Of a stretch of 64,000 nt of DNA, positions 1-9,259 are shown piece by piece. A program made the translations under genes and the position numbers. Source of the DNA: Zygnema cylindricum. Lineage: Eukaryota > Streptophyta > Zygnematophyceae > Zygnematales > Zygnemataceae. The stretch spans positions 1 to 64,000 of the forward strand of contig JBBHKE010000268.1 of assembly GCA_037447655.1 (NCBI GenBank), in the 5' to 3' direction. The notes below the pieces were generated by a model. The model had not been told where the DNA came from. It made no database searches and saw only the letters and a list, made by a program, of their open reading frames with translations. Positions within the stretch are counted from its first letter, which is position 1. Every line of letters starts with the position of its first letter.

Positions 1-66
1 CCCCCCCCCCTCTCCCTTTCCCCCCTCTCCCCTCCCCCCCCCCTCCCCCTCCCTCCCCTCCCCCTA
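1..66. repeat. C-rich polypyrimidine tract
   Basis: The first 66 bases are almost only C with scattered T. This is a one-strand polypyrimidine run at the edge of the window. Nothing coding is visible. Confidence 0.9.
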
Positions 67-182
67 ACCCTCCTGTTCCATTTCCTATTTTAATTAGGCT
101 TTAAATTCTGGTTCAAATTAGGGTTAAAATTATGATTAAATTTAGGGTTAAATTAGGGTTTAAATTGAATTTTGGGGTTAAG
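67..182. repeat. degenerate telomere-like TTAGGG/TTTAAA repeats
   Basis: Several TTAGGGTT and TAGGGTTTAAA units with irregular spacing follow the C-rich tract, and CCTAACCC occurs on the other strand side near 63. They resemble decayed plant telomeric (TTTAGGG) repeats. The units are too irregular for a live telomere, so this may be an interstitial or subtelomeric remnant or chance AT-rich sequence. Confidence 0.35.
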
Positions 183-995
183 TATTAGAGTTTACCAGAG
201 TTCCCTCCTGTGATAATGGCGTGACGTCGAGTGACAGCCTCTCCGCTCTGGAATTCTCACGCCAATAAAGCCAAAAAACACCAGAAAACGACAAACAACT
301 CATGTAAATATACCAAGAAGAAGCAGAAAAGGACAAAAAAACTTGTTTGAAACAAACGAGACAAATGATACGCAAAAAGAGACCAGATAAGACAGAAGAT
401 TGATGCGAATACAGAAAAAGACAAAAGATTGATATGAATACACCGAAAAACAACGGAAATTGACAAAAATGAACAGCAAAAGATCACGGAGTCGACATTA
501 AGGGTACAAAGGAGTTATTACAAAAAAAAAAGAAAAAAGAAAGAAGTACTTAATACTCAATCTTCAGTATTACAACTCTTACTTACCAAGTGATGGTAAA
601 AGGATATGTGATGTGCTCACTTCTTATCCATTCTAGTTTTGAAAGCTTAAGACATGTTACTTGAGAAACTAATTTTACTTTTCTAAAGGAAGCTTGTAAG
701 ATTTATAGACAAGATAGCGGACATCTAGGAAGCTTAGATTGATATGGGCTCGAACACATTGATTAATTATTAGTCAAACTTTACATCCTTAAGTGCTTTA
801 AAGTCTTGTCACTGATTTTAAATGTGTAAAGGACATAAAAAATTGATTTTAATCCACGTATGTTCTTCTACATATGTTTTTCTACGTATGTTTCGTATGG
901 CAAATGTCCAAAGATTATCGAGTGTGAATGAAGGAACCAAAAAAGATATTGTCACAAATAACCTCGTCTATGAGGAGCTCTAGAGTGCCGAATGC
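183..995. other. no recognisable gene
   Basis: AT-rich sequence. Open frames here are short and low in complexity (Phe/Ser/Leu-rich on the minus strand), and I see no domain, splice pattern or repeat boundary. Confidence 0.5.
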
Positions 996-997
996 TA

Positions 998-1213
998 CAC
1001 CGCTCATCGTTATTAGTGTTAAAGTTTTTTTCGCCACTTAAAACATCTTTTCTCCGTTCACACTGTCGGATCGTCAATCGAATGGATGCTATTGGAAGGC
1101 AAGATTCCCACCTCCCTATTGGCGGTCTCCGATTGAAAATCTGACAAGTGTGCACGGAGAAAAGATATTTCCAGTGGCAAAAAATAATTAAACACTAATA
1201 ACGATTAGCGGTG
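998..1213. mobile_element. TA-flanked MITE, copy 1 (Stowaway-like family)
   Basis: The ends are inverted repeats: CACCGCTCATCGTTATTAGT at the left and its near complement, reading AACACTAATAACGATTAGCGGTG, at the right. A TA dinucleotide lies outside each end (996-997 and 1214-1215). The length of about 216 bp, the absence of an ORF and the TA flanks fit a non-autonomous Tc1/mariner-type (Stowaway) element. The superfamily call is inferred from the TA flank only. Confidence 0.7.
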
Positions 1214-1215
1214 TA

Positions 1216-2470
1216 GTTTTGGATTTCAGATCAGAGTGGCTATTCAAGGTTTAATATACAATTGCGCCTCAAATAGCACAAGTTTGAGAGCCTTGAGGAC
1301 ATGGATTTTTGTTCACATTATTAACAAAAAAAACAATTTAATAATTTTTGTTTGCTAGAGTAAACGATGTCAAAGTATAGGAAAATATCTCAGATGCTCA
1401 GGCATATCTTAGCTATTTGGATTTCAAAAAACTAACACCTCTCACTCACATTCCCCTAATTTGTTCTAACGATTGAAGAACGAAGAAAGCTCCTAAAAAA
1501 AAAAGAAGTCGATGCATACTTCAATCTCAACCCTAAAAACTGTCGGAGAATCGATGGAGAGTCTCCATAGAACCTTCTACACTTTTCCTCACTAATAGCT
1601 CTAATTCAAATGCGTGATTGTTTACTCAAAATCTTTAAATAGTGTTAGTAACACTAATTAAAAGAGTAGTCAAAAACGAGCCACGCCGTCCAAAAAAAAT
1701 CGAACATTATAGTTTATTACACTAAATCGTATTTACGAGAATAGTTCACTAACTCTAAAAGCGATAAAGTTGCAATGTAGTCAATTATCAAATTTGTCGT
1801 ATATAAAAAAAGGAAGTGGTCCATTGGGGCCCAAAATGAGCCACATGGCAAAACATAATTTAGTGTGGTTGATTCTAGTAAAGCGTTAACGGCAAGAATT
1901 CACCAACTCTAATAGCGATGGGAGGTGCACGAAACTCACACTCAATGCTTGGATTTATAGACAATCATTTTGGATATAAATTAATGAATAACAATGATGA
2001 TAATGATAATGATAATGGCAATGACTATTATATTAATAGTAATGAATGCTCATTTAAACAATATCAGCGTTCTAATTTCTCATTATGAAGACAACATTTT
2101 GCAACGGTAGGCTCGTTGGACAGGAGTGAACAACTAATGAAACAAAACAATAAAATTTTCAAAACAAAGTTATAAAACTTTTAAAACTAAAGTCGTAAAA
2201 GTAAAAAAAAAATGCAAAAATTGAAGTCTGGAGACAACAACGCATATTTATACTTTGTGAAATATCTCTAGTCCAAACCTCTTTCGTACTACACAATATA
2301 ATATAGTTTAATATGGTATAATATAGTATGATATGTTATAATATAATATAGTATATGCATATGTATACATATGTCAAATAGGTAAAATTGATTGTTGCGA
2401 ACTATATTTCCAAAAATTTTGTTGAATCATTCAAATTTACATCAAATTCTTGGTCTACAAAAAATAATAA
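1216..2470. repeat. decayed MITE remnants and AT-rich microsatellites
   Basis: Between about 1590 and 1935 there are pieces of the same MITE family, including internal motifs such as AATAGTGTTAGTAACAC and an end-like CTCTAATAGCGATGGGAGGTG. They are not in one intact copy. A TGATAA-type microsatellite covers 1989-2040 and an ATAATATAGT-type AT repeat covers 2296-2362. No gene is seen. Confidence 0.5.
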
Positions 2471-2477
2471 ATGGAGT

Positions 2478-2681
2478 TGGGGGGGGGAAGGGAGGGAGGG
2501 AGAGGGAGAGGGAGAGGGAGAGGGGGAGGCAGATGGGGAGGGGGAGGGGGAGGGAGAGGAGGAAGAAGAAGGGGGAGAGGGGAAAGGAAGGAGGGAAAGG
2601 GGGAGGGTGGGGGGGAGAGGGAGGGGGGGGGAGAGGGAGAGGGGGAGGGAGGGGAGGGAGCGAGAGGGAGAGAGAGAGATT
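2478..2681. repeat. polypurine (GGGAGA)n tract
   Basis: About 200 bases of nearly pure G and A on the plus strand, with GAGGGAGAGGG-type units. Such mirror-like homopurine tracts can adopt triplex (H-DNA) structure. The Glu/Gly- and Ser/Pro-rich open frames across it are composition artefacts. Confidence 0.9.
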
Positions 2682-3145
2682 TTTATGTTGAATTTATACA
2701 TGACAACAACTTGACAGATACTACCAAATTACAACCAAAAAAAGTCTTGCAAGCCAATGAACATCGTATTACCGTCTTCAAATAAGCATACATTATAAAA
2801 TACACTTTTAAATTTCCTTGCTTAAAATATCGGCTTTAACTTCCACACTAATCATTGTTAATTTTTTTAAACAATGTTGAAAACTTATCCAGTGGTGCAT
2901 TAGATTTCTTTATGTCAACTCTAGGAACTAGGAAAAACAACCTGGCAAGAAACGACAAACTTTGAACTTTTCCGCCCATGGCTTGAATACTGCAGTGTAC
3001 GAGTTTTTTCGAAACCTTGAAGGGACAAGTGTCCAGCTTTCGAGTGCCACGTGTCCATCCAGGATGCAGTAATCATTACAGTATCAGCCATGGCTGTTGA
3101 GCATTCCAAAGTTTCAAACCAAAGTACAGTATAAAAAGTGCGGTG
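2682..3145. other. no recognisable gene
   Basis: Unannotated AT-rich stretch. A G-box-like CCACGTGTCC is at about 3049-3058, and the sequence just before the next element holds AAGTACAGTATAAAA-type units that resume on its other side. Nothing coding is supported. Confidence 0.4.
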
Positions 3146-3153
3146 ATAAAATA

Positions 3154-4088
3154 TAGTGTTGTGTATCGGTAAAAAACTTATCGCGATAACACCGATACCG
3201 ATAGTTATCGGTTATCGAACGGTTAGTGGTCTCGATATATTTGTACTTTCTGTACTTTCTGTCTGGAGTGCTTTCTGTCTGGTAAACTGAACGGTAAATT
3301 TACCAAAAATGTACGGTTGTTTACGGGAAATGTACGGAATTTGACGAAAAAGTACGTTGCACTTTGTAGTACTTTTTGGGCGATTAACTGAACATAAATA
3401 TTACGGGAACGTACAGAATTGTACTGATAAACTGATTATCACGGAACGGTAAAAAGACGGCGGACACAAAGTACAACGGATGCAAAATAACATTATGCGC
3501 GCCGCCAGAATCGAACGGACGACATTCAATGAGAAAATACGAGTGGACGGTCAGCGTGAGCGCCGGCATCTCGGAATGGCTTTTTTGGCGGCTTTTGCCA
3601 AAAAAGCCGACGGATTGACACGTGGCACGTTTATAGTGGATCCCAAAAAATAAAGGGACAAAGCCACGGCGTCGGATCTGAAAGGTACATCGTTTTAACT
3701 AGAGCCGTACTAAATTCGTACACATCTTATGCCGGCTACTGTACTTTCCGCTTGTACAAATGATCTGATTGAGGGTAGGTACCTCAGGGGTTGTGAGTAG
3801 GGGACCGTTGGGGGAATAAGACGTACAGTTGAGTGTACATGTCGTACATTTATTTGTACGGCACGTACAGTTATCGCCGATAGTTATCGTTATTGGCATT
3901 ATCGCCGATAAATAGCCGATATTATCGGCTACTTAATGGCGATAAGACTGATAGCGATATATCGTACCAATATATCGATTATCAGGTCCCCGAAAAAATC
4001 ATACATTCTAATTGTTTGGTTATGGAAATTCGGATCTTTGAAAAAAAACATATCGGTTATCGGCAAATCCTTACCGATACACAACACT
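3154..4088. mobile_element. hAT-like non-autonomous transposon
   Basis: The left end reads TAGTGTTGTGTATCGGTAA and the right end reads TTACCGATACACAACACT, an inverted repeat of about 18 bp. The 8-base word ATAAAATA is present immediately outside both ends (3146-3153 and 4089-4096), which fits the 8-bp target duplication of hAT transposons. The interior is rich in TATCG/CGATA words and has no transposase ORF. Related ends occur at 14557-15347 and 26257-26595. Confidence 0.7.
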
Positions 4089-4095
4089 ATAAAAT

Positions 4096-4290
4096 ACAGT
4101 TATAAAAGTACAGTAGCAAAATTACATATGAAAAAGTACAGTAACAAATGTACAGTAACAAATGTGCGGTAACAAAAGTGCTACAGACCTGGTGTTCTGT
4201 ACTGTACTGTACTTGTACAGTATTGCGTTAAAGCAAGAAAGGTACAGTGCAGTACTGTACTCTAATGTACTTTATTTACCGTACTGTGAC
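4096..4290. repeat. short GTACAGTAACAAA tandem units and GTAC palindromes
   Basis: Four or five units like GTACAGTAACAAATGT lie at 4105-4180. They are followed by self-complementary runs such as TGTACTGTACTGTACTTG near 4198-4220 and more GTAC words to 4275. The same unit type stands left of the neighbouring hAT-like element, so the transposon probably landed within this array. Confidence 0.7.
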
Positions 4291-4612
4291 CGTAACATCG
4301 ATTCCACGGTGTACCTGAACAAAATAGTCAAAAAAGTAAAAAAGTCAAAAGGTCAAATAAAAAAGTCAAATGAAACCATAGTTCAAAAGTAGGTGACCGT
4401 ACGCCCATACAATATGCCTATTGTATGCAAAACATACAATATGGCCTTAAGAGTTAAGACCCATATTGTATTGGCCGCAAAATGAAATAAAATAGTAACA
4501 GGGTTGAGTTGCACATGGATCGATAGAGAATTAAACGTCATGTCTAAATTTGAAAAAAAAATCGGACAAAAAAATCTTTTTCTGTGAGTTTTGAGCGACT
4601 TTTAATTTAAAC
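4291..4612. other. no recognisable gene; inverted ATACAATATG motifs
   Basis: The word ATACAATATG (or its complement CATATTGTAT) recurs in both orientations at 4409-4475. No ORF of note. This is distal upstream sequence of the membrin gene. Confidence 0.4.
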
Positions 4613-4799
4613 CGTCAGATTCGGACGATCTGATGGTCGTTGATGAAAGTAACGATCTAAGAAGATCACATGAAAAGCCCATAACACAACTTACGATAGG
4701 ACTATCGTCAGATTCGGACGATCGGACGGCCGCTGATGAAACTAGCGATCTAAGAAGATCACATGGAAAGCCCGTAACACAACTTACGCTAAAGGCGGC
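4613..4799 (+). repeat. 93-bp tandem duplication upstream of membrin
   Basis: CGTCAGATTCGGACGATC starts at 4613 and again at 4706. The following sequence (GATCTAAGAAGATCACATG..., then CCC.TAACACAACTTACG) is repeated with about 10 differences, a unit of 93 bp in two copies. It ends about 130 bases before the membrin start codon, so it could lie in its promoter or 5' UTR. Confidence 0.85.
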
Positions 4800-4931
4800 C
4801 TACAAAAGGCATACCAAAAAACGCCTACTTTTGAACTATGAATGAAACTTATGAAAGAGTGAAAAATACGTCGAACGTTTTCCTATTTCCGATCTCCGAT
4901 CTCCGATCCGTCGAAAAATTCGATTGCCAAG

Positions 4932-5212
4932 ATGATGGCTGTGGCTGGTGCCGGTACGACTCTTTCCGACATCTATTCGTCCGCTCAACGCACGAAGCTC
5001 GAGCTGAGAGAAGGTTTGGAGAGGTTAGAGAAGCTGGAATCCATGGCGGCCATGGATGCCGGTGGGAGCCTCTTGCTGAAGGATGATTCGCCGGGTTTAT
5101 CGCCGGATTTGACGGAGCATTTGAGGTTGAAACTGGCGGAGCTCCAGAGAGTGACAGCGGAGATGGATAGGATGTGGAGATCGCAAGTTCATCGACAACA
5201 GTTGTGGAAAAG
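4932..5212 (+). CDS. MEMB: membrin exon 1
   Basis: Encodes the N-terminal 93 residues plus two bases of codon 94. It begins MMAVAGAGTTLSDIYSSAQ, matching the membrin N-terminal SLSDVYSSAK signature, and ends in LWK just before donor AG|GTAAGG. The conserved RSQVHRQQLWKR stretch corresponds to the region before the second helix in plant membrins. Confidence 0.92.
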
Positions 5213-8200
5213 GTAAGGAGAAGGAGAGAGAAGGAAAGAGAGAACGAAAAGGAGAGAGATGGAGAGGAGGAGGAGGGAGAGAAGGAGAGGAGGAGGAGGG
5301 AGAGAAGGAGAGGAGGAGAAGGAGGGAGAGGAGGAGAGAAGGAGAGGGAGGAGAAAGGAGGGAGGAGAAGGAGAGGAAGGAGAGGAGAGAAGGTAGGAGA
5401 GGAGGAAGGAGAGAGGAGGAGAGAAGGAGAGGGAGGAGTGAGAAGGAGGAGAGGGAGAAGGAAGTAGAGTGAGAAGGAAGGAAAGAGAAGGAAGGAGAGA
5501 GAAGGGAGGAGAGGGAGCAGAAGCAGGTGAGAAAAGGAAGGATAGTGAAGGAAGGAAAGAGAGAAGGGAGGCGAGAGAGAGAAGGAGAGAAGGAAAGAGA
5601 GAGAGAAGGAGAGAAGGAAAGAGAGAGAGAAGGAAGGAGAGAGAGAAGGAAGGAGAGAAGGAGAAGTAAGAGAGTTTTTCTTAGGGGTTTCCAGGTTGTG
5701 GTTTTTTTAGGTTGTGGTTTTTTTAGGTTATGGTTTTTTTAGGTTATAGTTTTTTAGGGATAGGGTTTTTAGTGATAGGGCTCAACTAGGAATAGTTTGA
5801 CGTCTATGAGAGGGCGTCCTAGGGATATTTTAGGGTTTTTTACTGTTTCAGGGTTTATAAGGGTTAGGGAACAGGAGTTTTTTTTAGTTATATCATTCGT
5901 TTTGCTCGCCTTTTGTTTTATGTGAATGGCTATTTTAGGGTTTCTTAGAGTTTGTTGAGTTTATAAAGTTTACAGGGTGTGTAGGGTTTTGTAGGCTTCT
6001 TTGAAGTTTTTTTTTAGGTTTTTTAGGTTTTTTGTCATGGAAGTCGTGACAAGGACGTGGTTAAGCAAAAGAAAACGTGCTAAAAAACTTAGGAAAAATT
6101 ATAAACGTAGGAAAAAAATTGTGTAGCCACAAAAATGTAATATTTATGCAGAGTTGGAATGTCGACTCATTGATGTTTGGTCGATGTTTGGTAATGTAAA
6201 CCATTTTTTCAATTATGTCTTTTTTCTATTGTTTTTCTTGGAATATATTTTTGCATTACATTCAGAATTGCACTGCCCATCGCCATTAGTGTTTTAGTCT
6301 TGACTTTGTTTTGGTCAAAGGTCATAAAATAGTGTGTATAACACTATTTAAGGGAGTGAACTACAGTTTGTCACGTCATTTTACACTAATTTAGTGTTTT
6401 ATTAATAATTCCTTTGCTCCAAGCGATGGGCGGTGGGCGGTGGACGGTGCAAGTTTCTTATACAGTCTTATCATTAGGTCTTGCATATTATTATAAGTAC
6501 AATGTAATGTCATATTCTAGGTCTTACATATTCCTATGGTTACAATGTAAATGTCATGTTAGGTCTTGATGTTGTTAGTGTGGAATAGTACGCCGTGTAT
6601 TGTTAATAGCCTCAATGTTTTTTTGCCACTAAATCACCTCTTCTTCGTGGGTTGCGATGGACAAGTAAGGATTTGACCTTCCAGTCTCCAAACTGACATT
6701 GGGCACGCGTGTATGGATTTTGTTTTGTTTTGTTTTGTTTTTCTTGCTGTTTTGTTTGATAAAAACATTGATGCTACTAGTGTTAATGTGTACACCGTGA
6801 ATCGCTATTAGCGTTTAGAAATAAATAGCGTTATGAAACAAATAGCGTTATTAACGCTATTTGAGAATTTGGGGGTTTTGAAGGAAATCATCTATTCTAA
6901 TTAGTTTTTTAAAGGGTTTTATTTATTCTATTTGAGAATTTGGGTTAAAAAACGGGGTACCGCAATTAGAGTCATTGACTCTAATAGCGATTCACGGTGT
7001 AGTTGTCCGCATCAACCCTATACACCGTTCATCGCTATTAGTTAGTGAATAATAAGCGTTTAACAATTTAAAAAATTAGGTACACTAAAATACGGTTTGT
7101 AACTTGGCTTATTGAGGACCACTTACTTAAATAGTGTGATTAACGTTATTTTATGATTTTGGGTTGAAAAATGCTCACTCGGGTTACTGGTTTTAACTCT
7201 AATAGGGATGAAAGGTGTAGTTTAATAGCAAGATCTAATTCAGATGAATAATATAGAGTTACACATGCCGATAGCTCATTGGGCCTTGCTTTCAAACGCT
7301 TCTAGCATGAATTAGTATAGTTCTTTTTTGTACCTCATCTTATATGTTTCTGATGGCTTTTTTCGTGAAGCTCTTTTCTTCTTTTATGTTTCTCTTTGTC
7401 GTAGAAAAATATTTATGAGGTTTTGGTTCTTATTCGGTCACTGCAAAGAGTTCATATTTTTGATTGTTTGAACATGAGCCTGTTGTCAGTTGTGCTTCTG
7501 GCAGCACGACTTTCGGAAAAGAGTGAGGAGAGGAGAGAGGAGAGAGGAAAGAGGATTTTGTTCTTTACATATGCGTGTCTAGAACTTGGATTTAGTCATT
7601 TAAGAATAGGTACACCTTGAATCGTTATTAGCGTATAGAAATTATTAGTGTAAAGAAAAAATTAGCATCATTCATTCTCATTTAGTGCCAGGAGACGTGG
7701 CAGATTATGGTCCACTTCCCTAAATAGTGTAAATTATTATATTTAAGGTATCAATGTCAAAATTTTGGGGTGCCGATATAGAGTACATAAGGCTAATAAC
7801 GATTCACGGTGTAGTCATGATCTGCGTTTCTCTTTCACGAGAGCGTGTGGTCCGTGAATTTGTTTCCTTGATTCGTAGTTAACACCCATATATCTATCAA
7901 TGGGTTGTTTCTAGAAAAATTGAAGTTACTAACACGCTGAAATCTCTCATCGGGTTGTATCTTAAAAAATTGAGGTTATCATTCGGTTGTTTCTAGAAAA
8001 AATTGAAGTTATTGACACCCAAAAAAACGTATCATTCCCTTGGTTGTTTCTAGAAAAATTGAAGTCATCGCAGAAGAAGCCGAGGCTTTGCGACAGGGCC
8101 TCGACAAATATCTTTCGAGGGAAAATCGACGACAACGAGACGCGAAAGAACGAGCCGAACTTCTGGGTAGACAGGCGGCCAATGAAGGAGCACGAATATA

Positions 8201-9208
8201 TAACGAGTTTGAAGCCGACCAACGGGACATGGAATCGGCAAAAAATTCCGCGAAAATCTTAGAGGAGACGTTGATGACGGGATATGAAACACTCAAACGT
8301 ATGGCCGAGCAACGAGAGCTTTTAAAGGTAAGATTTTTATCTTTTTTGGTCAAAATAAGCAGTTGGACCGAAAACAAGCTTATTGTGAAAATAAACAATT
8401 TGTTTAGTCGTCTAGAAAACTCAACAAGCCTCCCTGAAACCACTAAAAAACCCTGAAAAGACCTCCTAAAAAACCCCAAAAAACCCCAAAAAACCCAAGT
8501 ATAGTTGGATTAATATCAATATATTATTTGTCGAGGGAAAGCTGGCGATGCTAAACTTATTTTGGTGTGGTCAAACCGCCCCTCTGAGGTGGGCGAGGGT
8601 TAGGGAGAGGGAGAAGGAGAGGGAGAGGGAGAGGGAGAGGGAAAGGGAGAGAGAGTGAAGGAGGAATTGGGGAAAGAGAAATGTTTTCAAATAATGAGGT
8701 TTATGACTATGTTCCATGGTTTTCTCCAAATTTCCTCAATTTTTTTTTTGGAACATCAAAATACGATGAATCATGTAATCTTTGGTTTTTTTTTCTTCTC
8801 CAGTGTTGATTTTTTGTCTCGACAAGCAAACCGCAGAATTGAACACTATTTCCTCATATGTTTTTATGAAAAATCTATGAGAAACGCTATAAACGTGCTC
8901 ACAATTTTTGTCATTTCTCTCTCTCTCGTTTGTTTAGCTTCAAACAGTTTGAAAAGATTTTGCGCCACTCAGTGCCAGTAGGACTTTAACATTCATAAAT
9001 ATTCACCAGATCCATTTGATAGTTTGCAGCAAAAGAAAGGATGTATCGATATCTTCCCCTCCCTTCTCTTCCCTGCAATTTTATATTTTTTCCTTCTTTT
9101 TCTATCCTTTATTTTTCCACCTTCCCTTTTCTGCTCTCCTTCTTCATTCTTCTCCTGTCTTTCTCCTGCTCCTTTCTTCCTGTAAAAAGGGAGTAAATTC
9201 TCTCCTGT

Positions 9209-9259
<51 letters not shown>

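Noticed and set aside
2388-2785. Several overlapping open frames rich in Gly/Glu/Arg or Ser/Pro
   Set aside because: They translate the polypurine tract in all frames and both strands. No domain, no codon structure.
5174-5742. Glu/Arg-rich open frames downstream of membrin exon 1
   Set aside because: Intronic polypurine repeat. The splice donor and the membrin exon 2 match show that this is intron.
7902-8053. Earlier TTTCTAG copies as the real start of membrin exon 2
   Set aside because: Reading on from them gives no membrin-like sequence before position 8054. Only the last copy leads in frame into EEAEALRQGL.
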